Shown here piece after piece: positions 16,555 to 24,394 of a DNA stretch of 25,441 nucleotides. Under the pieces are notes generated by a model. That model was not told the DNA's origin. It ran no database searches and saw nothing but the letters and a program-made list of their open reading frames with translations. The position numbers and the translations under genes are program-made. This stretch comes from Lentisphaerota bacterium (lineage in GTDB: Bacteria > Verrucomicrobiota > Kiritimatiellia > RFP12 > UBA3636), in contig JAAZFF010000044.1 of NCBI GenBank assembly GCA_012511845.1, forward strand, positions 1-25,441, given 5' to 3'. Within the stretch, counting starts at the first letter, position 1. The number at the start of each line of letters is the position of its first letter.

Positions 16555-17331
16555 TTATTTGCCCTTCTTCTGAAGCATACGGCTCACTATAACAGCTAAA
16601 GCCGTACCCACCAGCAGAATCGTTGACAAAGCATTGATCATCGGTATATTCGGACTGCGTTTTATCATACCATAAATTTCGACGGGCAGGGTACCTGAAC
16701 CTGGACCTGCCACGAAAAAAGTAATAACAAAATCATCAATCGAAAGTGTAAATGCAAGAAGTCCGCCTGCAATTATGCCCGGCAATATAAGGGGAAATTG
16801 AACTTTCCAGAACGTAACCCACGTATTTGCCCCGAGATCTTTTGCCGCCTCAATCAGGCTGTCATCAAAATCCTGCAGAGTGCCAAGTACCGACATTGCC
16901 ACGTAGCTCAGGCAAAATGTGGTATGCGCCAATATTATCGTAAAAATGCTCTGTCCCAACCCTACGGCAATAAAAAAAAGCATAAGGCTGATCCCCATGA
17001 GGATATCAGGCAAAACAAGGTGCGTATAAATCAAGCCATAGTGAAAAGTCTGAAACTTTCCCTTCCATTTATGTAATGCCAATGCCGCAGTAGTTCCGAG
17101 AACCGTGGAAATAGCCGTCGAAGCCAGGGCTATTTTTACCGTATTCATAAAAGCTCTCCAAATAACTCTATCCCTGAAAAGCATTGTATACCATTTCAGG
17201 GTAAACCCTTTCCACGTACCTCCGAAACGCGATACGTTAAATGAATTAACCATAAGGATTAATATCGGCACATAGAAAAACAGTAAAACGCCCCAGAATA
17301 CCACTCTGCTTGTTCGCTCCATAGGTTTCAT
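16555..17331 (-). CDS. potC: PotC-type ABC transporter permease
   Basis: A 258-residue inner-membrane permease of the spermidine/putrescine (PotC) type. About six membrane helices are visible, the first at residues 9-29. The EAA loop that contacts the ATPase reads E-A-A-K-D-L-G-A near residues 160-167, and T-L-S-I-D-D-F-V-I-T-F-F is a well-known PotC signature. Length is normal. The ATG at 17331 overlaps the stop of the PotB-type gene as ATGA. Together with PotB and PotA it would form the importer core; the solute could be a polyamine or, given the neighbours, something else. Confidence 0.9.
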   Translation of the reverse strand: MKPMERTSRVVFWGVLLFFYVPILILMVNSFNVSRFGGTWKGFTLKWYTMLFRDRVIWRAFMNTVKIALASTAISTVLGTTAALALHKWKGKFQTFHYGLIYTHLVLPDILMGISLMLFFIAVGLGQSIFTIILAHTTFCLSYVAMSVLGTLQDFDDSLIEAAKDLGANTWVTFWKVQFPLILPGIIAGGLLAFTLSIDDFVITFFVAGPGSGTLPVEIYGMIKRSPNIPMINALSTILLVGTALAVIVSRMLQKKGK

Positions 17332-18245
17332 CAGCGCCCTCCTTTTGCAGATTTTTGTCGTGCCGAAATATCCTGCAACAACTCAGGCTCGGTAACACCT
17401 ATGATACGCCTTCGACGAATCATCCAACCGATTAGCGGCGGCAGAAGTACTCCCAGCATCAACAGTGCGGAAAGAGCACTCGCATGTGGCTGATTCCTGT
17501 CTGTTATCGCACGCTGCGCAATCTTTGTACCCACCATCTCGCTGTCAGCACCGCCAACCATATCGGGAATTACATACGATCCGAACGCAGGAATCAGAAC
17601 CATCAGGGTAGCCGAGAAAATACCATCTTTAATCCCCGGAACAAAAACTTTTGTAAAAGCTTTCAGAGGACCCGCCCCCAAATCCTGAGCTGCCTCGAGA
17701 AGGCTGAAATCAAATTTTTCAGCTGCAGCAAAAAGCGGCAGAAGAGAAAAGGGAAGGTACGTATAAACCATTACCAGAAGCACCGCCCCCGGATTGTAAA
17801 GAAGCTGCTGTGCAGGGCTTATAAGCCCTGTCAAAAGCAGTGCCTGCTTAATCATCCCCTCCGGATGAAGAAGTATCTTCCATGCAAATACACGTACGAG
17901 AAAACTCGTCCAGAACGGAAGAATAACGAGACCAACCATCAGCGGACGCTGACGCTCGCTTGCTCTTGCAATGGAAAAAGCGCAGGGAATGGAAATAATT
18001 ATACAAATAAATGTCGATACAGCACTAAGCCAGACCGTGCGCCAGACAATGGCAGGGTAGCTTGGGTTTGATATGCTCCACCACGTTTCCAGAGTCCATC
18101 CTTCACCTATGCCGCCGCCTACGGAAGTTGGACGAAATGAAAGGGTAAAAATAAGTATCGAGGGGATCAGAAAAAACACAACCATCCATCCGAAAGATGG
18201 CAGTGTCAGGAAAAACTCACGTGCTCTTGATTTCTTTATTGCCAT
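17331..18245 (-). CDS. potB: PotB-type ABC transporter permease
   Basis: A 304-residue inner-membrane permease. A first membrane helix lies near residues 14-36, and five more follow. The segment F-W-T-S-F-L-V-R-V-F-A-W is typical of PotB, and the EAA loop reads E-A-A-Q-D-L-G-A-G near residues 200-208. P-A-F-G-S-Y-V-I-P is also a family mark. The ATG at 18245 lies 18 bases after the PotA stop with GGAAA as a modest ribosome site, and its stop overlaps the PotC start. Confidence 0.9.
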   Translation of the reverse strand: MAIKKSRAREFFLTLPSFGWMVVFFLIPSILIFTLSFRPTSVGGGIGEGWTLETWWSISNPSYPAIVWRTVWLSAVSTFICIIISIPCAFSIARASERQRPLMVGLVILPFWTSFLVRVFAWKILLHPEGMIKQALLLTGLISPAQQLLYNPGAVLLVMVYTYLPFSLLPLFAAAEKFDFSLLEAAQDLGAGPLKAFTKVFVPGIKDGIFSATLMVLIPAFGSYVIPDMVGGADSEMVGTKIAQRAITDRNQPHASALSALLMLGVLLPPLIGWMIRRRRIIGVTEPELLQDISARQKSAKGGR

Positions 18246-18263
18246 TTATTTCCAAGCCGCCAG

Positions 18264-19478
18264 TTATAATTCTGAATCCCCGGAAGACTCCTCCTCCTCA
18301 TCATCGGCTTCAGGCAGTTCTTCATCCATATCACCGATATTTTCCGGCGGCAGCATGAGCAGCTCCTCATCCATCTCCTCATACTGCTCCAGCATATACC
18401 CATCATCAGCATGCCATGAAAGCCACACTTCATCATCCCATGTAATGGGATCCTGATCGAGGAGAAAGCGACTGTGCGTCTGGGTAATCGATATGCGGTA
18501 ATCGCTTATCCTCACCCAAAAACGTGTCTGAAAACCCTGGTATACAGCATCTTCAACTTTCGCCTTATATATGTTGATCTTGCCGCTTGAATCATCCGGT
18601 CTGGCATGTGATATGCGCATCTTTTCCGGACGTATGCTCAAATACACAGGAGCACCCCGGCGTATGTGTTTATCGTTGAAGCAAAGTATCGGCTCAAAAT
18701 CTGACGATTCTATCCGGCAATAATCACCGCTTATGACCGAGGTTACCTTGCCTTCAAAAAAGTTGGTATCTCCTATAAAAGCAGCTACAAAAGATGTCCG
18801 GGGTGCCTCATATACCTTCGCCGGATCATCTATTTGCTCAATTTTCCCCGAATTCATTACAGCGATCCGATCGCTTAGCGACATCGCCTCACCCTGATCA
18901 TGCGTTACATAAAGAAATGTAATCCCGACCTCATCATGTATCAGATCGAGCTCTATCTGCATGTGCTGACGCAATTTCAAATCCAGTGCAGCAAGAGGTT
19001 CATCGAGCAATAGCACTTGCGGATGGTTTACAAGGGCACGCGCTATGGCAACTCTCTGCTTCTGCCCCCCGCTGATCTGTCCCGGTTTTTTACTCTCATG
19101 ATCGTGCATCTGGATCAGTTCGAGCATCGCATCAACCTCTCTGTTAATTTCCCTTTTGGGGCGCCTGGCTATCTTGAGTCCGAAAGCAATATTTTCACGG
19201 ACAGTCAAATGAGGAAACAATGCATAATTCTGAAATACCGTATTGACACGACGCATATTCGGCGGCAAATCAGTTATATCCTCACCATTCAGATATATGC
19301 GGCCTGAATCAGGCTGCTCAAACCCGGCAAGCATGCGCAGAAGCGTAGTTTTGCCACATCCGCTCGGTCCCAAAAGAGAAAAGAACTCGCCTTTGGTAAC
19401 ACCAAGGGTCACGTCATCAACAGCTTTAAGTGTGCCGAAGCGTTTTGTTACATTCTCAAAATAAAGAAAATCTGACAC
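18264..19478 (-). CDS. potA: PotA-type ABC transporter ATPase with acidic C-terminal tail
   Basis: A 404-residue ATPase that powers the PotBC permeases. Walker A is G-P-S-G-C-G-K-T (37-44), the Q-loop Q83, the signature S-G-G-Q (136-139), Walker B L-L-L-D-E (156-160) and the switch H193. A TOBE-type domain follows to about residue 360. The closest resemblance is PotA: N-T-V-F-Q-N-Y-A-L-F-P-H is characteristic. After the TOBE domain come about 40 residues very rich in Asp and Glu (362-404), which are not usual for PotA. The start is GTG 19478 with AGAGGT about 10 bases upstream. No solute-binding protein gene (potD) is adjacent; the genes upstream are a tRNA and a beta-helix protein. Confidence 0.9.
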   Translation of the reverse strand: MSDFLYFENVTKRFGTLKAVDDVTLGVTKGEFFSLLGPSGCGKTTLLRMLAGFEQPDSGRIYLNGEDITDLPPNMRRVNTVFQNYALFPHLTVRENIAFGLKIARRPKREINREVDAMLELIQMHDHESKKPGQISGGQKQRVAIARALVNHPQVLLLDEPLAALDLKLRQHMQIELDLIHDEVGITFLYVTHDQGEAMSLSDRIAVMNSGKIEQIDDPAKVYEAPRTSFVAAFIGDTNFFEGKVTSVISGDYCRIESSDFEPILCFNDKHIRRGAPVYLSIRPEKMRISHARPDDSSGKINIYKAKVEDAVYQGFQTRFWVRISDYRISITQTHSRFLLDQDPITWDDEVWLSWHADDGYMLEQYEEMDEELLMLPPENIGDMDEELPEADDEEEESSGDSEL

Positions 19479-19516
19479 TGTTTAATTTACCTCTTCCCAC
19501 AACCTTTTACGGTTTG

Positions 19517-19529
19517 CCTGAAATTCAGG
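19517..19529. repeat. Small perfect palindrome upstream of potA
   Basis: CCTGAAATTCAGG has 6-bp arms around one central base. It lies 39 bases upstream of the potA start and 38 bases downstream of the tRNA, so it could be an operator for the transporter operon or a weak processing hairpin. There is no T-run beside it. Confidence 0.35.
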
Positions 19530-19566
19530 AAGTCCACACACTACCATGCAAAAACCTGCACGGAAA

Positions 19567-19643
19567 TGGTCGGAGCGCCGGGATTTGAACCCGGGACCTT
19601 TTGCACCCCAAGCAAACGCGCTACCAGTCTGCGCTACGCCCCG
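19567..19643 (-). tRNA. tRNA-Pro (anticodon GGG)
   Basis: A 77-base cloverleaf read on the minus strand, including an encoded CCA. The acceptor arm CGGGGCG (19643-19637) pairs with CGCTCCG (with one G-U pair). The anticodon stem TTTGC/GCAAA encloses the loop TTGGGGT with anticodon GGG, read as proline. The T arm has CCGGG, TTCAAAT, CCCGG. It lies between the beta-helix gene and the transporter operon in the same direction; I see no attachment-site duplication or integrase near it. Confidence 0.95.
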
Positions 19644-19693
19644 ATGAAAATGTAATAACACTGTGCCACGCTTTTGACGTGACAACGCAAGCT

Positions 19694-19723
19694 AAACTAC
19701 CAGATATCAAACACTCATGTCAA
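19694..19723 (-). promoter_or_regulatory. Candidate promoter of the tRNA-Pro gene
   Basis: A perfect TTGACA (19723-19718) is followed after 18 bases by TAGTTT (19699-19694), which matches three of six -10 positions. Transcription would start near 19687, about 44 bases before the tRNA. It could also drive the transporter operon by read-through, since I find no good terminator after the tRNA and no strong promoter before potA. Confidence 0.4.
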
Positions 19724-19758
19724 TGTAAATTTCGGAGAATCACTTCGGAGAAATGAAT

Positions 19759-21777
19759 TTAAGTAGACTCGGGAACGGCATCGCTATCGGGATCGGCATC
19801 AAAGCCTGTTGCATGCCGGAAGGCTCGTGCTACAGTCTCTGGCGCATAAGCCTCTGCGTTTCCAAAGTTCTGCCCGCTGATCACTGCCGGCTTGCCGCCT
19901 CCCCAGGCGTTGCCGGCAAGTACCTCATTGTCGAGCATCTGATTGCGCCAACTCACTTCCATGCGCGAGAGCTGACTCCAGTCCTTGACGTGCAGGAAGG
20001 TACCCGATGAGCTCAGGCAGTTGATGTTGTTGGCGCGGATTCCCCGATTTCCTACCACAAAACACTCGCAGTTTGCGGGGTAGAGTTGTACGAGTGTACC
20101 GACATCCTGACCGGTATTACCAAGAACAATATGACGCCCATTAAAACCGCCTACAGCAATTAGTGAACTCGAATCAGGGAGCACATCCCACGGACGGTCC
20201 AGGATAAGCTTGCCGTCCGGCTTTCGTTCCCTGGCAAAGCGATATTGTCCGACGCCGCGTCCGTCAATTATATAAACTGCCATGCCGGCAAAGTTTTTAC
20301 CAGTACCTTGGTAGGGACGCCCGGGGTCTATTTCTACCGGCATGAAGCTATCGCCGGTAACATCTGCAACTCGTCCGAAAAATATCCCGCCGTGCCCATC
20401 GAACGTAAGGCACTCATGGTCACCGCCATACAGGTGGCGCGTTGTGTTGTGGGCATAGTAAATGTGGCGTGAGATAAAACCGCCAAAGTGAAGGGCTATG
20501 TTGTTACCGCCTGCAAAGGGAGAACCCTCGAAGGTATTGCTTTCATAAATCATCTCAGAGCAGAAATTGAGCATGTGCCCGCCGGTACCGCGGATAACGT
20601 TGCCGGCAACAATAGTACCGCGACCGGTCCGTATATCGAAAGCATTGCTCGGACCAAGCAGATCGCAGTCGAGAACACGATTATTTTCACCCCAAAGCGA
20701 AATCATCGAACCGCCGCCGCGTGCGCGCGCATTCTCCCCTCCCGGCAGAGCCGTACGCGCATGTCGACCCGTTATACCGTTTGCCATGTAGAAGGGATTG
20801 GCACGGATAATCAGCCGGCGCAGAGTTACCTCACTATCACCGGTAATGATGATATTGAGCGGTCCCTGGGCATAAATCGCCAAATCTTCAATCTCACACC
20901 TGCGCCGGCATTCAATAAGAGTCGGCAGCGGACCGGAAGCACGGCTGGGCCACCACAGAGAGCTGAGGTTGGCACCCTCACCCCGCAAACTTACGTTTTC
21001 CGGCAAAATCAATGGCGAATCAATCCACGTTCCAGAACGCAGGATGCCATCAATACGATATCGACCACGCGGAACAAAAACAATTCCTCCACCCCTGAGT
21101 CCATGTGCGCGTTCAATGGCCTGAACTATTGCCAGAGTGCAATCCTTCATGCCGGTGGGATCTGCCCCGTGCTCAAGAATGCTGATGATGGGACGGTTGT
21201 CTGGCTGGGCAGCCCGCACAGTCAGCGAACCTGCCGACTTCCAGCCTCCGTCACCACCGGTGCCGTTGTGGATTTCAACACCATACTCCCCTGCCTGCAA
21301 ATCGGCTGGCAGCTGTACTCGAAGTGCAAAACCCCCTCTCTCGAGCACTTCGATCTCCGGTCCGTCACCTGCCAGACGCACCCTGGCTCCCCCGTCAATA
21401 TCAAGACACTTGCCGAATATCCGCAACCAGTCTCCGGCAAAAGTTGCGTCTACCCCGCCCTCACCCTGCTTCCACCATACATCCGGAGCATTAAGAAAAA
21501 CCGTCGATGAAGCAACCTTGCCAGTCCGCACACGGCAGGCATATATGCCCGCCTGCCAGTCTGACGGCACAACAGCTTTCATGCAGACTTCCGAGACCTG
21601 AATCGGTGCAAGAGAGACCCAGTCCAACTGATCTTCCTTGTCAGCAATCGCCATTTCCACAATGCTGTCAGCGGCAAAGTCGGCGCCGGAAAGCATCACT
21701 GTTTCATCAGGCATCACGGGGTCGGAAAACCAGAAAACGACAGGTTTATTGTCCGGTGTCTTGGAAATTTTACTCAT
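19759..21777 (-). CDS. Parallel beta-helix (pectate-lyase-like) protein with N-terminal Ig-like domains
   Basis: A 672-residue protein. Residues about 10-95 and 100-190 look like two Ig/IPT-type beta domains. A right-handed beta-helix starts near residue 197 with the typical opening H-G-A-D-P-T-G-M-K-D and an Ala-rich helix, then G-I-V-F-V-P-R-G-R-Y, and continues with stacked N-rich turns to about residue 640. Such folds occur in pectate lyases, polygalacturonases and other polysaccharide-binding or -cleaving enzymes; the exact activity cannot be told. The ATG at 21777 is chosen because GGAG lies 6 bases upstream. No signal peptide is seen, odd for this fold. The start overlaps by 8 bases the end of the broken hydrolase gene, so both were once co-translated. 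Confidence 0.8.
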   Translation of the reverse strand: MSKISKTPDNKPVVFWFSDPVMPDETVMLSGADFAADSIVEMAIADKEDQLDWVSLAPIQVSEVCMKAVVPSDWQAGIYACRVRTGKVASSTVFLNAPDVWWKQGEGGVDATFAGDWLRIFGKCLDIDGGARVRLAGDGPEIEVLERGGFALRVQLPADLQAGEYGVEIHNGTGGDGGWKSAGSLTVRAAQPDNRPIISILEHGADPTGMKDCTLAIVQAIERAHGLRGGGIVFVPRGRYRIDGILRSGTWIDSPLILPENVSLRGEGANLSSLWWPSRASGPLPTLIECRRRCEIEDLAIYAQGPLNIIITGDSEVTLRRLIIRANPFYMANGITGRHARTALPGGENARARGGGSMISLWGENNRVLDCDLLGPSNAFDIRTGRGTIVAGNVIRGTGGHMLNFCSEMIYESNTFEGSPFAGGNNIALHFGGFISRHIYYAHNTTRHLYGGDHECLTFDGHGGIFFGRVADVTGDSFMPVEIDPGRPYQGTGKNFAGMAVYIIDGRGVGQYRFARERKPDGKLILDRPWDVLPDSSSLIAVGGFNGRHIVLGNTGQDVGTLVQLYPANCECFVVGNRGIRANNINCLSSSGTFLHVKDWSQLSRMEVSWRNQMLDNEVLAGNAWGGGKPAVISGQNFGNAEAYAPETVARAFRHATGFDADPDSDAVPEST

Positions 21778-24359
21778 TACTTGCTCCAAAATTATATGAT
21801 TGAATTATATACAAAGGTTCCTCGCCGACTTTCATGTCACTTTTAACAGCGACCGGATTTCCCAGCACATCCAATATCCTGGCTTCGGGATTCGGCGTAA
21901 AAGCCCTGGGCAGACCGTCTGCGCTCCACAATACCGTAACAAGCTGTCCGTCATCATGCTTGAAAGTAAAGGCATCTATACCCGCCCCATATCAGAGCGA
22001 GAGCACCCGGCACCGTCAACCAGACTGGCTAGTACGGCGCGCGCTGCCATAACGGGGCGTATTGCACGGTCGTGTTCAAGAGCAACCCAGCCCACTGATT
22101 CCGACGGGGCATCCGGTTGAAGCGTATAATAAAAACCACGCTGGACACCTGCTGCAATCATCGAAACATCTGCCCGTACCACCTGCATGCATTGCCGGCG
22201 CGGAGCCAACCCCGCCCCCTCTTCCCAGCCATAAAATGACGCTATTTTGTCGGCACTGCTTTCAGTACACCAGAGCGGTCGCGGCTCTCCATGAGGCTCC
22301 TGTATTGCAGCAAAATGTTATGCCTGAAGTGTCGCACGATTCCCATCTCCTCCATATAGTTTGCCAGAGTAATCATGATACGAGAAGTAATCCATAAACT
22401 CCACCCCTGTCACCTTCAAGGCATCTTCTGTGAATTGATCATATTCCAGAGCCGTCACCATGCCTACAATACCAGCTTGGGGATTCACTTTTTTTGCGGC
22501 AGCCCACGCCAACTTGAGTAATTCGCCGTAGTACGTACCGCGTTCTTCCTTCGGCAGGTCCATAAAGTATCCGCTCCAGGCTTCATTCCAGACCTCCCAC
22601 TCATCAATTTTTCCACGATAATGCTCAACCATTTTAGTGATATAATTAGTCCAGCGCTCCTTGCCGTCCGGAGCATCAGGCAGGTTGTAGAACCCGTTCG
22701 GGTGGCGAGGTTTTACGCTTGCCCAGGCTGGACTGCCGCCGCAGAGTAGACCAAGGATACGCAACCCGGCAGCATTTAGGGCATCGACGTCATTGTCGTA
22801 GAAAATGAAGTTATCGCGCTGATTTTCCACGAGTGCCCATTTTGTGATAGTGCTGGTATCATGCAGCCTTACCCAACGGATCCCGAGAGCCTTTGCAATA
22901 GCAATGCTTTCCGGAGTAGTCGTGATGTGGGCACCGAAAAACGATTTTCCGCTGGCAGTTCGCGCGGCGGCGGCAGACGTGCAAAGATCTTGTCTACAGT
23001 AGCCGACAGCTTATTGTCTTTGCTGTCTGAAACAGTACCGCTCAACCGGAATATTCCCCGGGCATTTTCCAGCGGCTGGGAAATCACAACTTTGCTCGCC
23101 GGCAGTGTCACATCTGGCAGGTTTACGGTTTTACCGTAAAGGTCTGTACAACTCAGCTTGAGCTTGCTGCCTGCCGGCAAAGTCCCGGCAGTTGCTATAT
23201 CCAACTCTGCTGCTTCTCCATCGAAAACAATGCTGCCCGGCCGCGGTATCCAGAGTGACAACTCAACGGGGAATGCTGCTATATATTCAGGCGAAGCTTC
23301 TTCCGCTTCCTCAAGCTGCGCAGCATCTATCCACAGTGTAGTTGTATCACGTGAGCCGTTTGCCCTGATCCAGATTCGCGTTTTGCCTTCAAACGGCTGA
23401 CTTCCAGAGATCTCATAGCGCTTCCACTCAGTTCCAACCCTGACAGTCTTGCGTGCGTTCATGCCTTCAATTTCCAACTCTACTCCAAAGTTGTCCCGGC
23501 TTGCTCTCAAAGCTACGCTGAATGCATGCGACCGGTTCCCAGGACAGAAAACGTTCGGAGAACTTATCAGGGCAGATGTCATTGGAAAGATGGCAACGCC
23601 GAATGAACTGTTTCCCTCAGCAGATGTGGAATCATCTGTTACACCGCGCGGATCAGCCGACAACTCATGAAGGTGTGTATACGGCAATCCTCCGGAAGTG
23701 CGCAACCGCAACCCCCAGCCACCGGTCAGACCATTTTCAAATGAACCGTTGGGCAGCAGGTTGCCCTTCTGGGGAGGTAGATCATTTATTTTATCAGTTA
23801 CATCCTCAACCGATGCATCGTCGAGCCAGACAGTACACGCTTCCGAGGCAATCAACATCAGGTAAACGGGCTCGTCCCTGACGGCTACAGTGCGTACCTT
23901 CACCTGCTGCCAGTCATCGGTCAGAATATGTTTGACAGAGGCATATTCCTTCCAGGGAGCGCTGTACTGCCGCAAGGCAATACTGACTGTAGCAGAAGAG
24001 GAGCCGCGTATCCAGACGCTGGCAACGTAGGCTCTGTCCTTGCGAAAGTCAACTTTCTGTGCAAACTGGACGGCTCCGCTGCGTACCGCCTCGACAGCGA
24101 TGCGCTGCGATGTTGTGCCGCTGCGTACATGTTGCGAATCGACAGCATATTCCACACTTACGTCTGCCCAGGCTGAATCATCCACCCAGCCTTCGGCTAT
24201 AATACCCCTAATCATGGCACCTGAAGGTTTAGGCATAGGTTCAAATCCTCCGTTTTTTAGTATATTAACAGTGCCCGAAGCAGATGCCCCTGATATTGCT
24301 GAGAGACAAAGACAAGCCGCAACCATAACGTTGAACAGTACGAAGATTTTTTTTCTCAT
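21770..24359 (-). pseudogene. Broken clan-A glycoside hydrolase with two N-terminal carbohydrate-binding-like domains
   Basis: The gene starts well: ATG 24359, ribosome site AGGGA, signal peptide (about residues 1-27, ending A-S-A), and two CBM-like beta-sandwiches (N-G-G-F-E near 35, N-G-S-F-E near 204). The reading frame then breaks three times. A T-run (22937-22941) is one T short, so the frame shifts and hits a TAA near 22869. The next frame carries the barrel: W-N-E-A-W, with the probable acid/base Glu, near 22600. It is stopped by an in-frame TAA at 22318-22320, yet continues sensibly beyond it, including W-C-T-E-S-S with the probable nucleophile Glu. A G-run (21985-21988) is one G short and a further shift is needed to reach the end at 21770, which overlaps the next gene. 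The family is probably GH39-like within clan GH-A, but I am not sure. Two homopolymer lesions could be sequencing errors; the nonsense codon argues for real decay. Confidence 0.8.
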
Positions 24360-24394
24360 TTAAATTCCCTATGTGTCTTAATAAAAATCCACAG

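Noticed and set aside
19567..19643. tRNA-Pro as an integration site
   Set aside because: No integrase gene or duplicated tRNA end is visible in the window, and the genes on both sides look like ordinary chromosomal genes.
20488..21510. 340-codon plus-strand open frame
   Set aside because: It lies fully inside the beta-helix gene on the other strand, whose fold and start are well supported; the translated sequence has no recognisable domain.
22930..22945. Programmed -1 frameshift at the T-run of the hydrolase gene
   Set aside because: The frame change is -1 in a T-run, but there is no proper X-XXY-YYZ heptamer, and two further lesions downstream would still prevent a full product.
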